From an uncultured Candidatus Saccharibacteria bacterium (GTDB taxonomy: Bacteria > Patescibacteriota > Saccharimonadia > Saccharimonadales > Saccharimonadaceae), in NCBI GenBank assembly GCA_946409745.1, contig CAMJXP010000004.1, forward strand, positions 1 through 42,266: 42,266 nucleotides of DNA, in the 5' to 3' direction. Positions 27,213 through 36,677 of this stretch are shown here, in pieces (position 1 is the stretch's first letter; each line of letters starts with the position of its first letter). The notes under the pieces are model-generated. The model was not told where the DNA came from, searched no databases, and worked only from the letters and a program-made list of their open reading frames with translations. The position numbers and the translations under genes are program-made.

Positions 27213-28013
27213 TTATTTTTGATGAACGTCGAGCTGGTTGTATGGAATCGAGATCTTGTGGGCTTCGAGAGTTTCGACGATAGTTTTAAGTGCGTCGCGG
27301 CGGGCTTGGCCTTTTTGTTCAGGGGTGGAGGCGAGTTTTATTTTGTAAATCAGAGCCGATTCGCCGAGCGTGGTAAGGCCAAGAATCTGAGTTGACGTAA
27401 TGGCTGGATCCTTCTCAACTTTAGTGACGATTTCTTTCAAAACGGCTTCGGCTTTTTTGACACTGAGCTCATACGGAAGTGGAATATCAATCAAGATGTC
27501 GCCAGAAATCACTTCGACGAGTTCGATGTTGCGGTTAGCGATGCTGACGATGTTACCAGAAAGGACGTCTTGGATTTTAGTGGTTTTTAGACCGACAGAA
27601 AGGACTTTGCCAGTTTGGCCGTTAAACTTAATAATGTCGCCAACGGCATAGTAATTGTCCGAGATGATATCAAAGCCTTTGATAATGTCTTTTAATGCGT
27701 CTTGGACGGCAAAACCAATCACGACACCAACAATGCCGACGCCGGCGAGCATCGAACTGATATCAATGCCGAAAATGCGCATAATGGCAAGAACGGAAGT
27801 GATAACAAGAGCGTAGCGGATGATGCTTTTAAGCATCTTGAGATAAGTACGGTTCTTTTTATTCGAAAAGACGCGGGAATTCTTTTTCTCACGACGAGAA
27901 ATCAGATGTGACACAATGCTATAAAACAAAGTGTTCACGATAATGACGATGAGCGACCAAAAAATTCGCTTGAACCAGACGTTTTCGAAAATATCTTGAG
28001 CAATGTTATCCAT
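27213..28013 (-). CDS. mscS: MscS-family small-conductance mechanosensitive channel
   Basis: VGVVIGFAVQDALKDIIKGFDIISDNYYAVGDIIKFNGQTGKV. Confidence 0.92.
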   Translation of the reverse strand: MDNIAQDIFENVWFKRIFWSLIVIIVNTLFYSIVSHLISRREKKNSRVFSNKKNRTYLKMLKSIIRYALVITSVLAIMRIFGIDISSMLAGVGIVGVVIGFAVQDALKDIIKGFDIISDNYYAVGDIIKFNGQTGKVLSVGLKTTKIQDVLSGNIVSIANRNIELVEVISGDILIDIPLPYELSVKKAEAVLKEIVTKVEKDPAITSTQILGLTTLGESALIYKIKLASTPEQKGQARRDALKTIVETLEAHKISIPYNQLDVHQK

Positions 28014-28019
28014 AGTTTT

Positions 28020-28274
28020 TTAGATTAGATAATAGAGGACCTCGTTTAAAAGTGGCAGGGTGCGACCACGCCAGGCATTACGAACAGCGCCGTTGTCGTC
28101 GATAGCGATGATTGAAGGATATTCAACGATATCGTAAGCTTCGCAAAAGCCTGGATCCTCATCCGGATTCATTTCTTCAATTTCGTAGCCGGTTTGACGG
28201 CGCATATTCTCAATCCATTCGGTGACGCTGCGAGTATAATCCTCGTTGTCACGGTATACACAAACCACCCGCAT
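28020..28274 (-). CDS. Thioredoxin-like fold small protein without CxxC
   Basis: 84 aa, ...YDIVEYPSIIAIDDNGAVRNAWRG thioredoxin-like cis-Pro region; no CxxC. Confidence 0.5.
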   Translation of the reverse strand: MRVVCVYRDNEDYTRSVTEWIENMRRQTGYEIEEMNPDEDPGFCEAYDIVEYPSIIAIDDNGAVRNAWRGRTLPLLNEVLYYLI

Positions 28275-28724
28275 TTATTTCTTCCCTTTTTGTTCCTTCA
28301 ATATGTTTTCAAAATCTTCGAGAGTTTTAAACTCACGGAAGACGCTGGCGAAACGGACGTAAGCGACTTCGTTGACATCGGCGAGGACATCGAGGACGGC
28401 TTCGCCAATTTGCTTTGAAGTGATTTGCTCGGTGCCATAGGAATAGAGGATGTCGGTAACACGGTTGATGACCTCTTCGATTTCGAGTTCGGAATTGAAG
28501 AATTTGCCAACACTACGCTTAACGGCAAGGAGAAGCTTATCACGATCAAAGATTTCTTTGTTGCCACTACGCTTTAAGACAGTAAGTGGTGGCATTTCAA
28601 TACGCTCGTAAGTAGTAAAACGCCGACCATCCGGCGTTTCACGGCGGCGACGAATCATGGTGCCATCTACCGTTTCTCGACTTTCAAGAACTTTGCTGTC
28701 TCCAATACGGAATTTGTGGTCCAT
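28275..28724 (-). CDS. nrdR: NrdR-family repressor lacking zinc-ribbon cysteines
   Basis: SKVLESRETVDGTMIRRRRETPDGRRFTTYERIE followed by ATP-cone LTVLKRSGNKEIFDRDKLLLAVKRSVGK. Confidence 0.9.
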   Translation of the reverse strand: MDHKFRIGDSKVLESRETVDGTMIRRRRETPDGRRFTTYERIEMPPLTVLKRSGNKEIFDRDKLLLAVKRSVGKFFNSELEIEEVINRVTDILYSYGTEQITSKQIGEAVLDVLADVNEVAYVRFASVFREFKTLEDFENILKEQKGKK

Positions 28725-28736
28725 GTTTCGCTCCTT

Positions 28737-29921
28737 TTATTTCTTATTCTTTTTACTCCTCAAGCGGTCACGCAAGGATGGTGGCACATCCATTTCGTCG
28801 TCAGTAGCAACCGGTTCCGGTTCTGGTTCATTCTTGATAGAATCCCACATGTTGGAACGTGGTTCGGCAGCAAATTCTTTGGTATCAGCAGCTGGAGTTT
28901 CTGGAGTGAAGGCTGGAGCTGCTTCTTTAACTTCTGGCTCTGGGGTAGTAGCCGCAGCGGCTTGAGCGTTGAAGTATTCGGAATCAAAGCCGGTGGCAAC
29001 TACGGTGACGACGATTTCGTCTTCGAGCTCTGGGCGGATGGAAGCACCAAAGATGATGTTCGCATCTGGAGAGACGGAGCCGGTGATAACTTCAGCAGCT
29101 TCTTGGACTTCAGACATTGACATGTCGTAGCCACCAGCCACTGAGAAGAGTACGCCACGAGCGCCTTCGATTTTGACTTCGATGAGTGGAGATTCAACGG
29201 CTTGTTGAGCAGCGATGACAGCACGGTTTTCGCCAGAAGCACGGCCAATACCCATGAGGGCAGAGCCGGCATTTTTCATGATGGATTTAACATCGGCAAA
29301 GTCGAGGTTGATAAGTGAGTGCTCGGTAATGAGCTCAGAAATACCTTGGACGCCTTGGCGAAGAACATCGTCGGCAATTTTGAAGGTTTCGAGAAGCGGA
29401 GTGCGAGGATCGATAGTCTGCAAGAGACGATCGTTTGGAATAGTGATAATTGCATCAACTTGGCGAGCAAGCTTATCGATAGCAATTTCAGCGTTAGCAC
29501 GGCGACGAGCACCTTCGAAAGTGAATGGTTTCGTAGCAACACCAACGGTGAGAATGTCTTTTTTACGTGACTCTTCGGCAACGATTGGGCCGGCACCAGA
29601 ACCAGTACCACCACCAGCACCGAGAGTAATGAAGACCATATCGGCACCTTCGAGAGCGTTATCGATAGCTTCGCGGGATTCTTCAGCAGCTTCACGACCT
29701 TTTTCTGGATCGCCACCAGCGCCTAAACCTTTACCAATGTGAACTTTGACATCGGCTGATGAATGATGAAGAGCCTGAGCATCAGTGTTAATTGCAACAA
29801 ATTCAACACCGGTAAGACCTACTTCTTTCATGCGTTCAACTGCGGAGCCACCGGCACCGCCGACGCCTACAACTTTAATACTTGCTTTACTTTCCACCTC
29901 TGTCGGTTTAATTTCTGGCAT
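28737..29921 (-). CDS. ftsZ: Cell division protein FtsZ
   Basis: [29 protein letters not shown] tubulin signature, C-terminal VPPSLRDRL. Confidence 0.97.
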   Translation of the reverse strand: MPEIKPTEVESKASIKVVGVGGAGGSAVERMKEVGLTGVEFVAINTDAQALHHSSADVKVHIGKGLGAGGDPEKGREAAEESREAIDNALEGADMVFITLGAGGGTGSGAGPIVAEESRKKDILTVGVATKPFTFEGARRRANAEIAIDKLARQVDAIITIPNDRLLQTIDPRTPLLETFKIADDVLRQGVQGISELITEHSLINLDFADVKSIMKNAGSALMGIGRASGENRAVIAAQQAVESPLIEVKIEGARGVLFSVAGGYDMSMSEVQEAAEVITGSVSPDANIIFGASIRPELEDEIVVTVVATGFDSEYFNAQAAAATTPEPEVKEAAPAFTPETPAADTKEFAAEPRSNMWDSIKNEPEPEPVATDDEMDVPPSLRDRLRSKKNKK

Positions 29922-29989
29922 TTTATATCCTCGCTTTATATATCTTTAATATACTCCATTCTAATCTTAAAATCAAGGGTAAAATAAGA

Positions 29990-31228
29990 TTAGAATTTGG
30001 AGAAAATTTTCTTAAATAGGCCCGGGCCTTTACGACCAAGTTTGAATGATTTGCCGGACTTCTTAGAAACAGGCATGTCGTGCTGGTAATCTTCGGCAGC
30101 AAGGAGAGCAAGTCCGACCGCAGTGGCATACTCCGGTGTTTCGATGGCTTCAGAGACGCCACCAAGACCACCAGGGACACCAATCTTAATGGATGCTTCA
30201 AGAGCTTTTTTCGCAAAAACGTCGATGTCGCGGAGCTTAGCACCGCCACCGGTCAGGACAATTCCCTCCGGGAGACGCTGATCGTATTTGGCGGCTTTCA
30301 GTTTCTTGCGGATTTCGCCAAAGATTTCTTCGAGACGAGCTTTTACAACTTCTTCAACTTCTTTACGTTCAAAGACGCGTTCGCCTTTTCCTTCTTTGCC
30401 GATACGGATAAGGTCGTTCTTGTCGGAGCCAAAATTGCCGGTAATGAAACGAGTTTTAATCTCTTCGGCCATTTCTGGATCGATGGCAAGAACGATAGCA
30501 AGGTCGTTCGTAATGTTGTTCGAGCCGGCTGGGACCACGCCAACATATTGGAGGTCACCTTCTTCGTAGACGGCAACAGAGGTCGTAGCGGCACCTAAAT
30601 CAACTACGGCGACGCCATTTTCTTTTTGGCGTTCGGATAAAACGGCTCTGGCGGCAGCGACTACGGCTGGGATGAGGCGTTCGGCACGAACGTCAGCGGT
30701 AAGAGTAGCTTTCTTTAAGTTTTCACAGTTTGGAGTAAGGGCTGAAACGACATTAGCACGCATTTCGAGACGGGCACCAGCCATACCGATTGGGTCCTTG
30801 ATGCCGGCTTGGCCATCGAGAGCATACTCGAGTGGGACGACACTTAAGACATCGCGGTTATTTGGGATGCGTCCGGTGACAGCAACACTTTCGACACGAT
30901 CGAGATCAGTGCCGTTAACTTCGTGCTCGGCTGTGCCGATAGCAATCATTCCCTCGACTTTGGTGGAGAGAATCTGAGAACCATTAATAGAGACATAGGC
31001 ATCACGGACTTCGTAACCGCCCATGCGTTCAGCTTCGCCAAGCATACGATCGATTGACTCGGCTGGACCAGTAAGATTGGCTGGGACACCTTTACGCATA
31101 CCAGCAGTTTTGCTTTCATTGTAGCCGACAACGGCAAGTTCCCCGTTCCGGTTAATGGAAGCGATTACAGCGCGGACGTTTTCAGTGCCGACGTCTAAGC
31201 CTGTAACAAAGCGTTTCGTTTCATCCAT
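29990..31228 (-). CDS. ftsA: Cell division protein FtsA
   Basis: VTGLDVGTENVRAVIAS, VVDLGAATTSVAVYEEG, IVLTGGGAKLRDI; C-terminal amphipathic GPGLFKKIFSKF. Confidence 0.95.
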   Translation of the reverse strand: MDETKRFVTGLDVGTENVRAVIASINRNGELAVVGYNESKTAGMRKGVPANLTGPAESIDRMLGEAERMGGYEVRDAYVSINGSQILSTKVEGMIAIGTAEHEVNGTDLDRVESVAVTGRIPNNRDVLSVVPLEYALDGQAGIKDPIGMAGARLEMRANVVSALTPNCENLKKATLTADVRAERLIPAVVAAARAVLSERQKENGVAVVDLGAATTSVAVYEEGDLQYVGVVPAGSNNITNDLAIVLAIDPEMAEEIKTRFITGNFGSDKNDLIRIGKEGKGERVFERKEVEEVVKARLEEIFGEIRKKLKAAKYDQRLPEGIVLTGGGAKLRDIDVFAKKALEASIKIGVPGGLGGVSEAIETPEYATAVGLALLAAEDYQHDMPVSKKSGKSFKLGRKGPGLFKKIFSKF

Positions 31229-31246
31229 AAGCTTATTGTAACACAA

Positions 31247-32023
31247 TTAATCAGGTAGTGTCAAAACTTCGTAGCCATCTTTGGTTACGAGGATGGTGTG
31301 CTCACAGTGGCAACCGATGGAGCCGTCGTTCATTTTGACGGTCCAGTTGTCGTCGCCTTCGATATGATTGGCTGGTTTACCGAGACAAGACATTGGTTCG
31401 ATACAGATGGTGTCGCCTTCCACAAGGACGTAGCCATGGCCTTTTTTGCCATAGTTTGGGACTTCGGGAGCGGAGTGCATCTCTTTATCGATGCCGTGGC
31501 CGACGTAATTCTCAATCACGCCAAGGTGACCTTTACGAAGGACCTGCTCAACGGCGTGGCCAATCGTACCGATATGAACGCCAGGTTTTACCTGCTCAAT
31601 TCCCTCCCACATCGAGGATTCGGTAACAGAAATCATCTTTTTGACGGCCGGAGAACCTTCGCCACCGACGAGCATCGTAAAAGCGGAATCGGTAAAATAA
31701 CCCTTGTAATAGATGTCGAGATCAAAGGATACCTTGTCGCCAACTTCGAAGGGTTCATCTTTTGGTGCGCCGTGGACGAGTTCATCGTTAACAGAGATAC
31801 AAATCGCGCCTGGGAATCCTTCGTCAAGCATATCGTAGGCAACTTTGGCGCCACGTGCGACGATTTCCTTGCGCACCCAAGCATCGACCTCTTTACCGGT
31901 CATGCCGGGTTTTACGTAATTCTTGAGATCTCTTAAGAGGTTGCCGAGAATCTTACCGCCTTCACGCATGGCGGTGATCTTTTCTTGGAGTTTTTCAGGA
32001 GTGGAATTGTCTTTATTCACCAT
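31247..32023 (-). CDS. map: Type I methionine aminopeptidase
   Basis: GFPGAICISVNDELVHGAP, YVGHGIDKEMHSAPEVPNYG. Confidence 0.95.
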   Translation of the reverse strand: MVNKDNSTPEKLQEKITAMREGGKILGNLLRDLKNYVKPGMTGKEVDAWVRKEIVARGAKVAYDMLDEGFPGAICISVNDELVHGAPKDEPFEVGDKVSFDLDIYYKGYFTDSAFTMLVGGEGSPAVKKMISVTESSMWEGIEQVKPGVHIGTIGHAVEQVLRKGHLGVIENYVGHGIDKEMHSAPEVPNYGKKGHGYVLVEGDTICIEPMSCLGKPANHIEGDDNWTVKMNDGSIGCHCEHTILVTKDGYEVLTLPD

Positions 32024-32606
32024 AGCTTTTTTCGAGCTCCTCGCCGTTTACATCATTAATTTGTTCAACGGCAGATGGGTTAAATTTTTTAATCACGTCG
32101 ACTAAACGATTGGTGATGTCTTCAATTTTGCCAACGCCATTTACGCGCTCAACTGGAATATTGACCCGATTTAACAGAGGTAAAATTGAACAAATATTTT
32201 GTTCAAAGATTTCAAAACGACGTTCGATGCTAGATTTTTCTTTGTCATCATCACGACCACGAAGCTCCAGGCGGTTAAATAATTCTTCTTTTGGAACTTC
32301 CAAAATAATGGCGCCGTCGATCTTTTCGGCCATGTTGTTCACAATATATTCAGCTTGGGCGGCGGTGCGTGGATAGCCGTCTAGGATCACGTCGAACCCT
32401 TCGGCTTCGGCTTTTTCGATTTGACGATTCATGAGATTAATCACGTCTTCGTCTGGGATTAATTCCCCTTTGTTGGTGGCTTCCGTGTAACCACCGGTGT
32501 CACGGATAGCTTGACCGACCGAAAGTGAACGCCAACCGAAAATCTCAGAAAGAGCTTTACCTTGGGTACCTTTGCCCGACCCTGCTAAACCAAATAAAAT
32601 GATCAT
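32013..32606 (-). CDS. adk: Adenylate kinase (short lid)
   Basis: IILFGLAGSGKGTQGKALSE; FDVILDGYPRTAAQAEYI. Confidence 0.92.
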   Translation of the reverse strand: MIILFGLAGSGKGTQGKALSEIFGWRSLSVGQAIRDTGGYTEATNKGELIPDEDVINLMNRQIEKAEAEGFDVILDGYPRTAAQAEYIVNNMAEKIDGAIILEVPKEELFNRLELRGRDDDKEKSSIERRFEIFEQNICSILPLLNRVNIPVERVNGVGKIEDITNRLVDVIKKFNPSAVEQINDVNGEELEKSYGE

Positions 32607-32635
32607 AATTCTCCTTTATATATATTATAGCACAA

Positions 32636-32662
32636 AAATACCCCCGATAACTGGGGGTATCT
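32636..32662 (-). terminator. Terminator downstream of rpsU
   Basis: ATACCCCCAGTTATCGGGGGTAT followed by TTTT. Confidence 0.8.
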
Positions 32663-32664
32663 CT

Positions 32665-32883
32665 TTATTTAAGCCCTAACTTAATACGTTCGGTCTTTTC
32701 GGCCTTCCGAGCTTCACGGATGATAGCCTTAAGGCGGCGTTCGCGCTTAGAAATTGGTTTGCTAAAACGCATCTGCGACTTCTTAAGAGGCATAACTCCA
32801 CTCTGAAGAACCTTGCGGTTGAAACGACGAATAATGTTCTCGTTCGCCTCACCCTGATCTTTTCTAGTAACTTTAATAGCCAT
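32665..32883 (-). CDS. rpsU: 30S ribosomal protein S21-like
   Basis: MAIKVTRKDQGEANENIIRRFNRKVLQSGVMPLKKSQMRFSKPISKRERR. Confidence 0.75.
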   Translation of the reverse strand: MAIKVTRKDQGEANENIIRRFNRKVLQSGVMPLKKSQMRFSKPISKRERRLKAIIREARKAEKTERIKLGLK

Positions 32884-32949
32884 ATCGCTAGTTATTATAG
32901 CACAGAGTATAGAGAATAGCAAGAGATGAGATTTTCGCTGCACAAAAAA

Positions 32950-33026
32950 TGGCGGAACCGACGAGACTCGAACTCGCGACCTCTGCCGTGACAGGGCAGC
33001 GCTCTAACCAACTGAGCTACGATTCC
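32950..33026 (-). tRNA. tRNA-Asp (anticodon GTC), CCA encoded
   Basis: GGAATCGTAGCTCAGTTGGTTAGAGCGCTGCCCTGTCACGGCAGAGGTCGCGAGTTCGAGTCTCGTCGGTTCCGCCA. Confidence 0.96.
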
Positions 33027-33070
33027 ACTGTATTCGTTATTATAGCGTACTTTTAACTAAATTGCAAGTT

Positions 33071-34816
33071 TTACATGCCTGGGATCTGGAAAGCACCCGG
33101 ATTAGAGGCCTGGGCGCCATAGATTTGGTCTTGCATGGCCGGTTGTGGGCCAAGTTGGGCTGGAGCTGGAGCAGCATTCATATCAATTGGTGGAGTTGGT
33201 GGTGGTGGCAAGACTTCATCGCCTGGAAGTGGCATATAATTGATGTCTGGCACCCCATTAATCTCTGGGGCGGCAGCAGCAAATGGAGCGGCCGCAGTGG
33301 CTGGATTCGGGAAATCAGATGGGCTAGCAATAATCGTATTTGGATCAGAGAGTTCGGCTTGCGCTTCGGCGAGGGCATCTTCAAGCATTTGACCGTATTT
33401 ATTAGTTCCCTCTCCCAATGTTTCTGGAGTGAAACCAGTTGGAACGCCAATAACTTTTTCTGGTTTAACGGCTGCTTCGAAATTATTCGCAGCAGATTGT
33501 TCTTCAACGCTTTGCTCGTGCTCTGGGACATCAGAAGTGTTGGCAGCATATTCAGTACCAGTAGCAGTTGGCTCTTCGACTGGGGCCGGAGCGGCTTCGG
33601 TTTTGATTTCTGGTGGTGTGGCTGGAGCTTCGGCGGCTGGAGCTTCGGCGGCTGGAGCTGGGCCTTTGTCGAGATCGACTGGCTTGTTGCTATCATCTGG
33701 AGTAACTTCGGCGGCAGCACCAGAAAGGCTGGCTTCGGCCGCTTTAAGGTCGTTTAGAAGTGTAGATTCTTTTTCATTAACAGATGCATCGATTTCGACA
33801 GATTCGTCGACGTCTTCTTCGTTGCCATGCTTTATATCAAGTTTAGTTTGGTCGCGGTCAGATTTTTCAAAGCCCATACCACCAAGGCCGAACAATTGAT
33901 TGTCGACATCAGAGGTGATGTTCTTGGAAACGAGTTGCTGATTGGCGCCGGAGTCGATGAGACGGGCGGACAATTTCATCGTGCGAGAAGTGGTAGAAGC
34001 GGTAGCAAAACGGTTGGTCGAGGCAACGATACCGGTAAGGAAGGCAGTGGCTTCCTCTTTTTGGAGGTCATTTTTACCAAGGCCATAGAGAAGCTCGGCG
34101 AGCATTTCGGAGACGGAACTGGCAGTTTTGTCGCTCCATTCGATTTCGCCAAGTTTACCTGGTTTGCCAGTGGTAACGTTAACGACCACAGCATCGTGCA
34201 TAATGCGGCCGTGCTCGCGAAGTGCATCATCGAGGTCAACACCGTTCGCAACATCGAGTGCGAGGACGAGGTCAACGTTGAAATCGCCATAAGAGAACTC
34301 GAGGTCGTCGGCAGTAATGCGAGAACGGTACGGAGTAATGAAGATTTTGACGTAGTCGCCATCGAGTTTATAACGAAGGTGATCGGCTTTCTCTTTGTTC
34401 AAAGCAATCACGAAATCTTGAAGAATATCAGCGGAAGTTTCGAAGGTTTCTTCTGGCTTTAAGAATTTCAAAACATTTGGAGTGCTGCCAGAGTAGATTG
34501 CAGTGACACGCTTGCCAATGCGGTCCAGATAGAGCGAAAGACCAATGGCGGCAGCAAGTTCATCAATGGATGGATCAGAAGATAACGCAACCAAAATGTT
34601 ATGTGATTCGCCAATTTTAGAAGCTACAGCAGCGATAGTTTCAGAGTTGTCGACTGGGTCAGCCTTCTTCTCTTCTTCAGCCGGAGCATCAGTTGTTGCG
34701 GCATCATCAGAAATAGCATCACTCGGGATGATTGGAGTCGGATTATCTGCTCCTGGATCGGTTACAGGAGTCGGCGAGTCAACTGGCTGTGTTTTTGTGT
34801 TATCCTGATCAGGCAT
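33071..34816 (-). CDS. DHH-phosphoesterase-like protein with long low-complexity C-terminal tail
   Basis: ILVALSSDPSIDELAAAIGLSLYL...SYGDFNVDLVLALDV...EIEWSDKTASSVSEMLAELLYGLG aligns by pattern with NrnA-type DHH proteins. Confidence 0.65.
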   Translation of the reverse strand: MPDQDNTKTQPVDSPTPVTDPGADNPTPIIPSDAISDDAATTDAPAEEEKKADPVDNSETIAAVASKIGESHNILVALSSDPSIDELAAAIGLSLYLDRIGKRVTAIYSGSTPNVLKFLKPEETFETSADILQDFVIALNKEKADHLRYKLDGDYVKIFITPYRSRITADDLEFSYGDFNVDLVLALDVANGVDLDDALREHGRIMHDAVVVNVTTGKPGKLGEIEWSDKTASSVSEMLAELLYGLGKNDLQKEEATAFLTGIVASTNRFATASTTSRTMKLSARLIDSGANQQLVSKNITSDVDNQLFGLGGMGFEKSDRDQTKLDIKHGNEEDVDESVEIDASVNEKESTLLNDLKAAEASLSGAAAEVTPDDSNKPVDLDKGPAPAAEAPAAEAPATPPEIKTEAAPAPVEEPTATGTEYAANTSDVPEHEQSVEEQSAANNFEAAVKPEKVIGVPTGFTPETLGEGTNKYGQMLEDALAEAQAELSDPNTIIASPSDFPNPATAAAPFAAAAPEINGVPDINYMPLPGDEVLPPPPTPPIDMNAAPAPAQLGPQPAMQDQIYGAQASNPGAFQIPGM

Positions 34817-34962
34817 TTTTACCTTTCTAATCATCATATTACCATAAGCTTAACTTAAGTGCAAGCGTTTTAAGATTTTTGTCAAATTTTCTACTCTTTA
34901 CTTTTAGAGAGAAAAGAGTTATAATGTGGAGAAGCAATTAATTTTTAATTTATAGGAAAAAA

Positions 34963-35217
34963 ATGCCGATTATTAAATCTGCCAAGAAGGCTGCTCGTCA
35001 GGCTGATAAGCGTACTGAGCATAATGTAGAAATCAAGAAGGATATCAAGGCCGCGGTAAAGGCTTTTAAAGCTAAGCCAAGCGCTAAGACTCTTGCTGCT
35101 GCTCAATCTGAATATGATAAAGCCGTCAAGAAGGATCTTCTCAAGAAGAATACTGCTTCACGTCGCAAAGCCAACCTTCATGAGTTCGCTAAAAAAGCTG
35201 GTGTGAAATTAGCTTAA
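34963..35217 (+). CDS. rpsT: 30S ribosomal protein S20
   Basis: MPIIKSAKKAARQADKRTEHNVEIKKDIK...KNTASRRKANLHEFAKKAG. Confidence 0.95.
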   Translation: MPIIKSAKKAARQADKRTEHNVEIKKDIKAAVKAFKAKPSAKTLAAAQSEYDKAVKKDLLKKNTASRRKANLHEFAKKAGVKLA

Positions 35218-35817
35218 AGACGAAAGCCTCAGCAAAAAAGATTCGATAAGCAGCCAAGGTTCAACCTTGGCTGATTTCATATCTAGATCTAGTTTCGCGA
35301 GTTCTTTTAGAACTCGTTTTTCCTTTGTTCCCTGGTTAAAGCTAAAATCTTTAATGGCCTGCGAAGCGAGGAGGCCGAAAAACATGATTGGATCTTCGTC
35401 TTGTTTAATTTTACTAAGTTGGCTGATGGCTTTTTTGCCGTCTCGTTTGGCGGTTTTATAAATATCAAAAACGAGGCGAAAATTTGGATCTTCGGGGAGT
35501 TCGAACTTGGCGACTTCGACTTTATCTTTGAGTTCTTTGAAAGCGGTAGTGCGGGTGTCGAGTTTAGATTCGAGCAAGATGATGTTATGCGGAGTGTTTA
35601 GGTAATTTGTGAGTTGCTCGAAGGCGGGTTTACTCTGAGCGAGGTCGCGAATTAAGATGTTTCTCGTGTCGGAGAGAAGCGAGGCGCCTAGGAATATGTT
35701 CGGAAGGTCAGTAAGGTCAAGGTTTTCGCCATCGACAACCTCGTAATTCTCGCCGAGGAGGCTTTTAATCTTGGCATTGGCTTTCACGCGGTCGTCGCCG
35801 TAGAAGATTCTAATCAT
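35209..35817 (-). CDS. holA: DNA polymerase III delta subunit-like, compact
   Basis: MIRIFYGDDRVKANAKIKSLLG..., NIFLGASLLSDTRNILIRDLAQ; only about 200 aa. Confidence 0.65.
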   Translation of the reverse strand: MIRIFYGDDRVKANAKIKSLLGENYEVVDGENLDLTDLPNIFLGASLLSDTRNILIRDLAQSKPAFEQLTNYLNTPHNIILLESKLDTRTTAFKELKDKVEVAKFELPEDPNFRLVFDIYKTAKRDGKKAISQLSKIKQDEDPIMFFGLLASQAIKDFSFNQGTKEKRVLKELAKLDLDMKSAKVEPWLLIESFLLRLSSLS

Positions 35818-36658
35818 CTTTCCTCCTCTGGCAGTTTGGACAAATGTGGGTACCACGACCGGCGACACGAATTTTCTCGATCTTGGTGTCGCAAACTAGG
35901 CATGGTTTACCGGTGCGGTTAAAGATTTGAGCGAATTTATCAAGGTAGTCACCTTTGGTGCCGTCGGCTTTGACGTAGTCTTTCATGGTGGAGCCACCGG
36001 AATCGATGGCGGTATCCATAGCTTTAGCGGCCATGTCAAGAAGAGTTGAGGCTTCTTTTTTCGTGAGGGCGCCGGCTTTCGTGGCAGGGTGGATGCCTGA
36101 CATAAACAGACTTTCATCGGCATAAATGTTGCCAAGCCCACAGATAATGGTTTGGTCTAGAATGACGGCCTTAATAGGAGAATTCTTGTGTTTTTGAAGT
36201 TTTTCGTAAAACTCTTCTGGCGTCATTTGCCAAGGTTCTTTAGCGAGTTTTTTGATGAAGGTGTCCTGCTCGACTTTGTTGGTATCAATCACCTTAATGA
36301 AGCCGAATTTACGCTGGTCGTTAAAGAAGAGCGGCTCATAGTCAAATTCAAGGACGACGCGGGTCTGTTTGTTTGGGAGCTCGTCGATGAAATTATCGCT
36401 CGGATGGCCGGCGGCGAAGCGTTCTTTACCATCGTAAATCAGTTGGCCGGTCATACGAAGATGAATCATCAAGGATTTACCGTTATCGAGGTCGATGATG
36501 AGAGCCTTGCCGAAGCGGCGAATGGCTTTTACGGTGCCGGTAACTGGGGTGCCAACAAAAGATTTAGCACACAAAATCGTGGTCTTCGTAAGCTTCTTCT
36601 TAATGATAAACTTACTTAGACCACGTTTGATTGTCTCAACCTCGGGTAGCTCTGGCAT
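35810..36658 (-). CDS. mutM: Formamidopyrimidine-DNA glycosylase
   Basis: MPELPEVETIKRGL N-terminus; GLGNIYADESLF; CLVCDTKIEKIRVAGRGTHICPNCQR zinc finger. Confidence 0.97.
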   Translation of the reverse strand: MPELPEVETIKRGLSKFIIKKKLTKTTILCAKSFVGTPVTGTVKAIRRFGKALIIDLDNGKSLMIHLRMTGQLIYDGKERFAAGHPSDNFIDELPNKQTRVVLEFDYEPLFFNDQRKFGFIKVIDTNKVEQDTFIKKLAKEPWQMTPEEFYEKLQKHKNSPIKAVILDQTIICGLGNIYADESLFMSGIHPATKAGALTKKEASTLLDMAAKAMDTAIDSGGSTMKDYVKADGTKGDYLDKFAQIFNRTGKPCLVCDTKIEKIRVAGRGTHICPNCQRRKDD

Positions 36659-36677
36659 ACCCGTATTATATCACACC

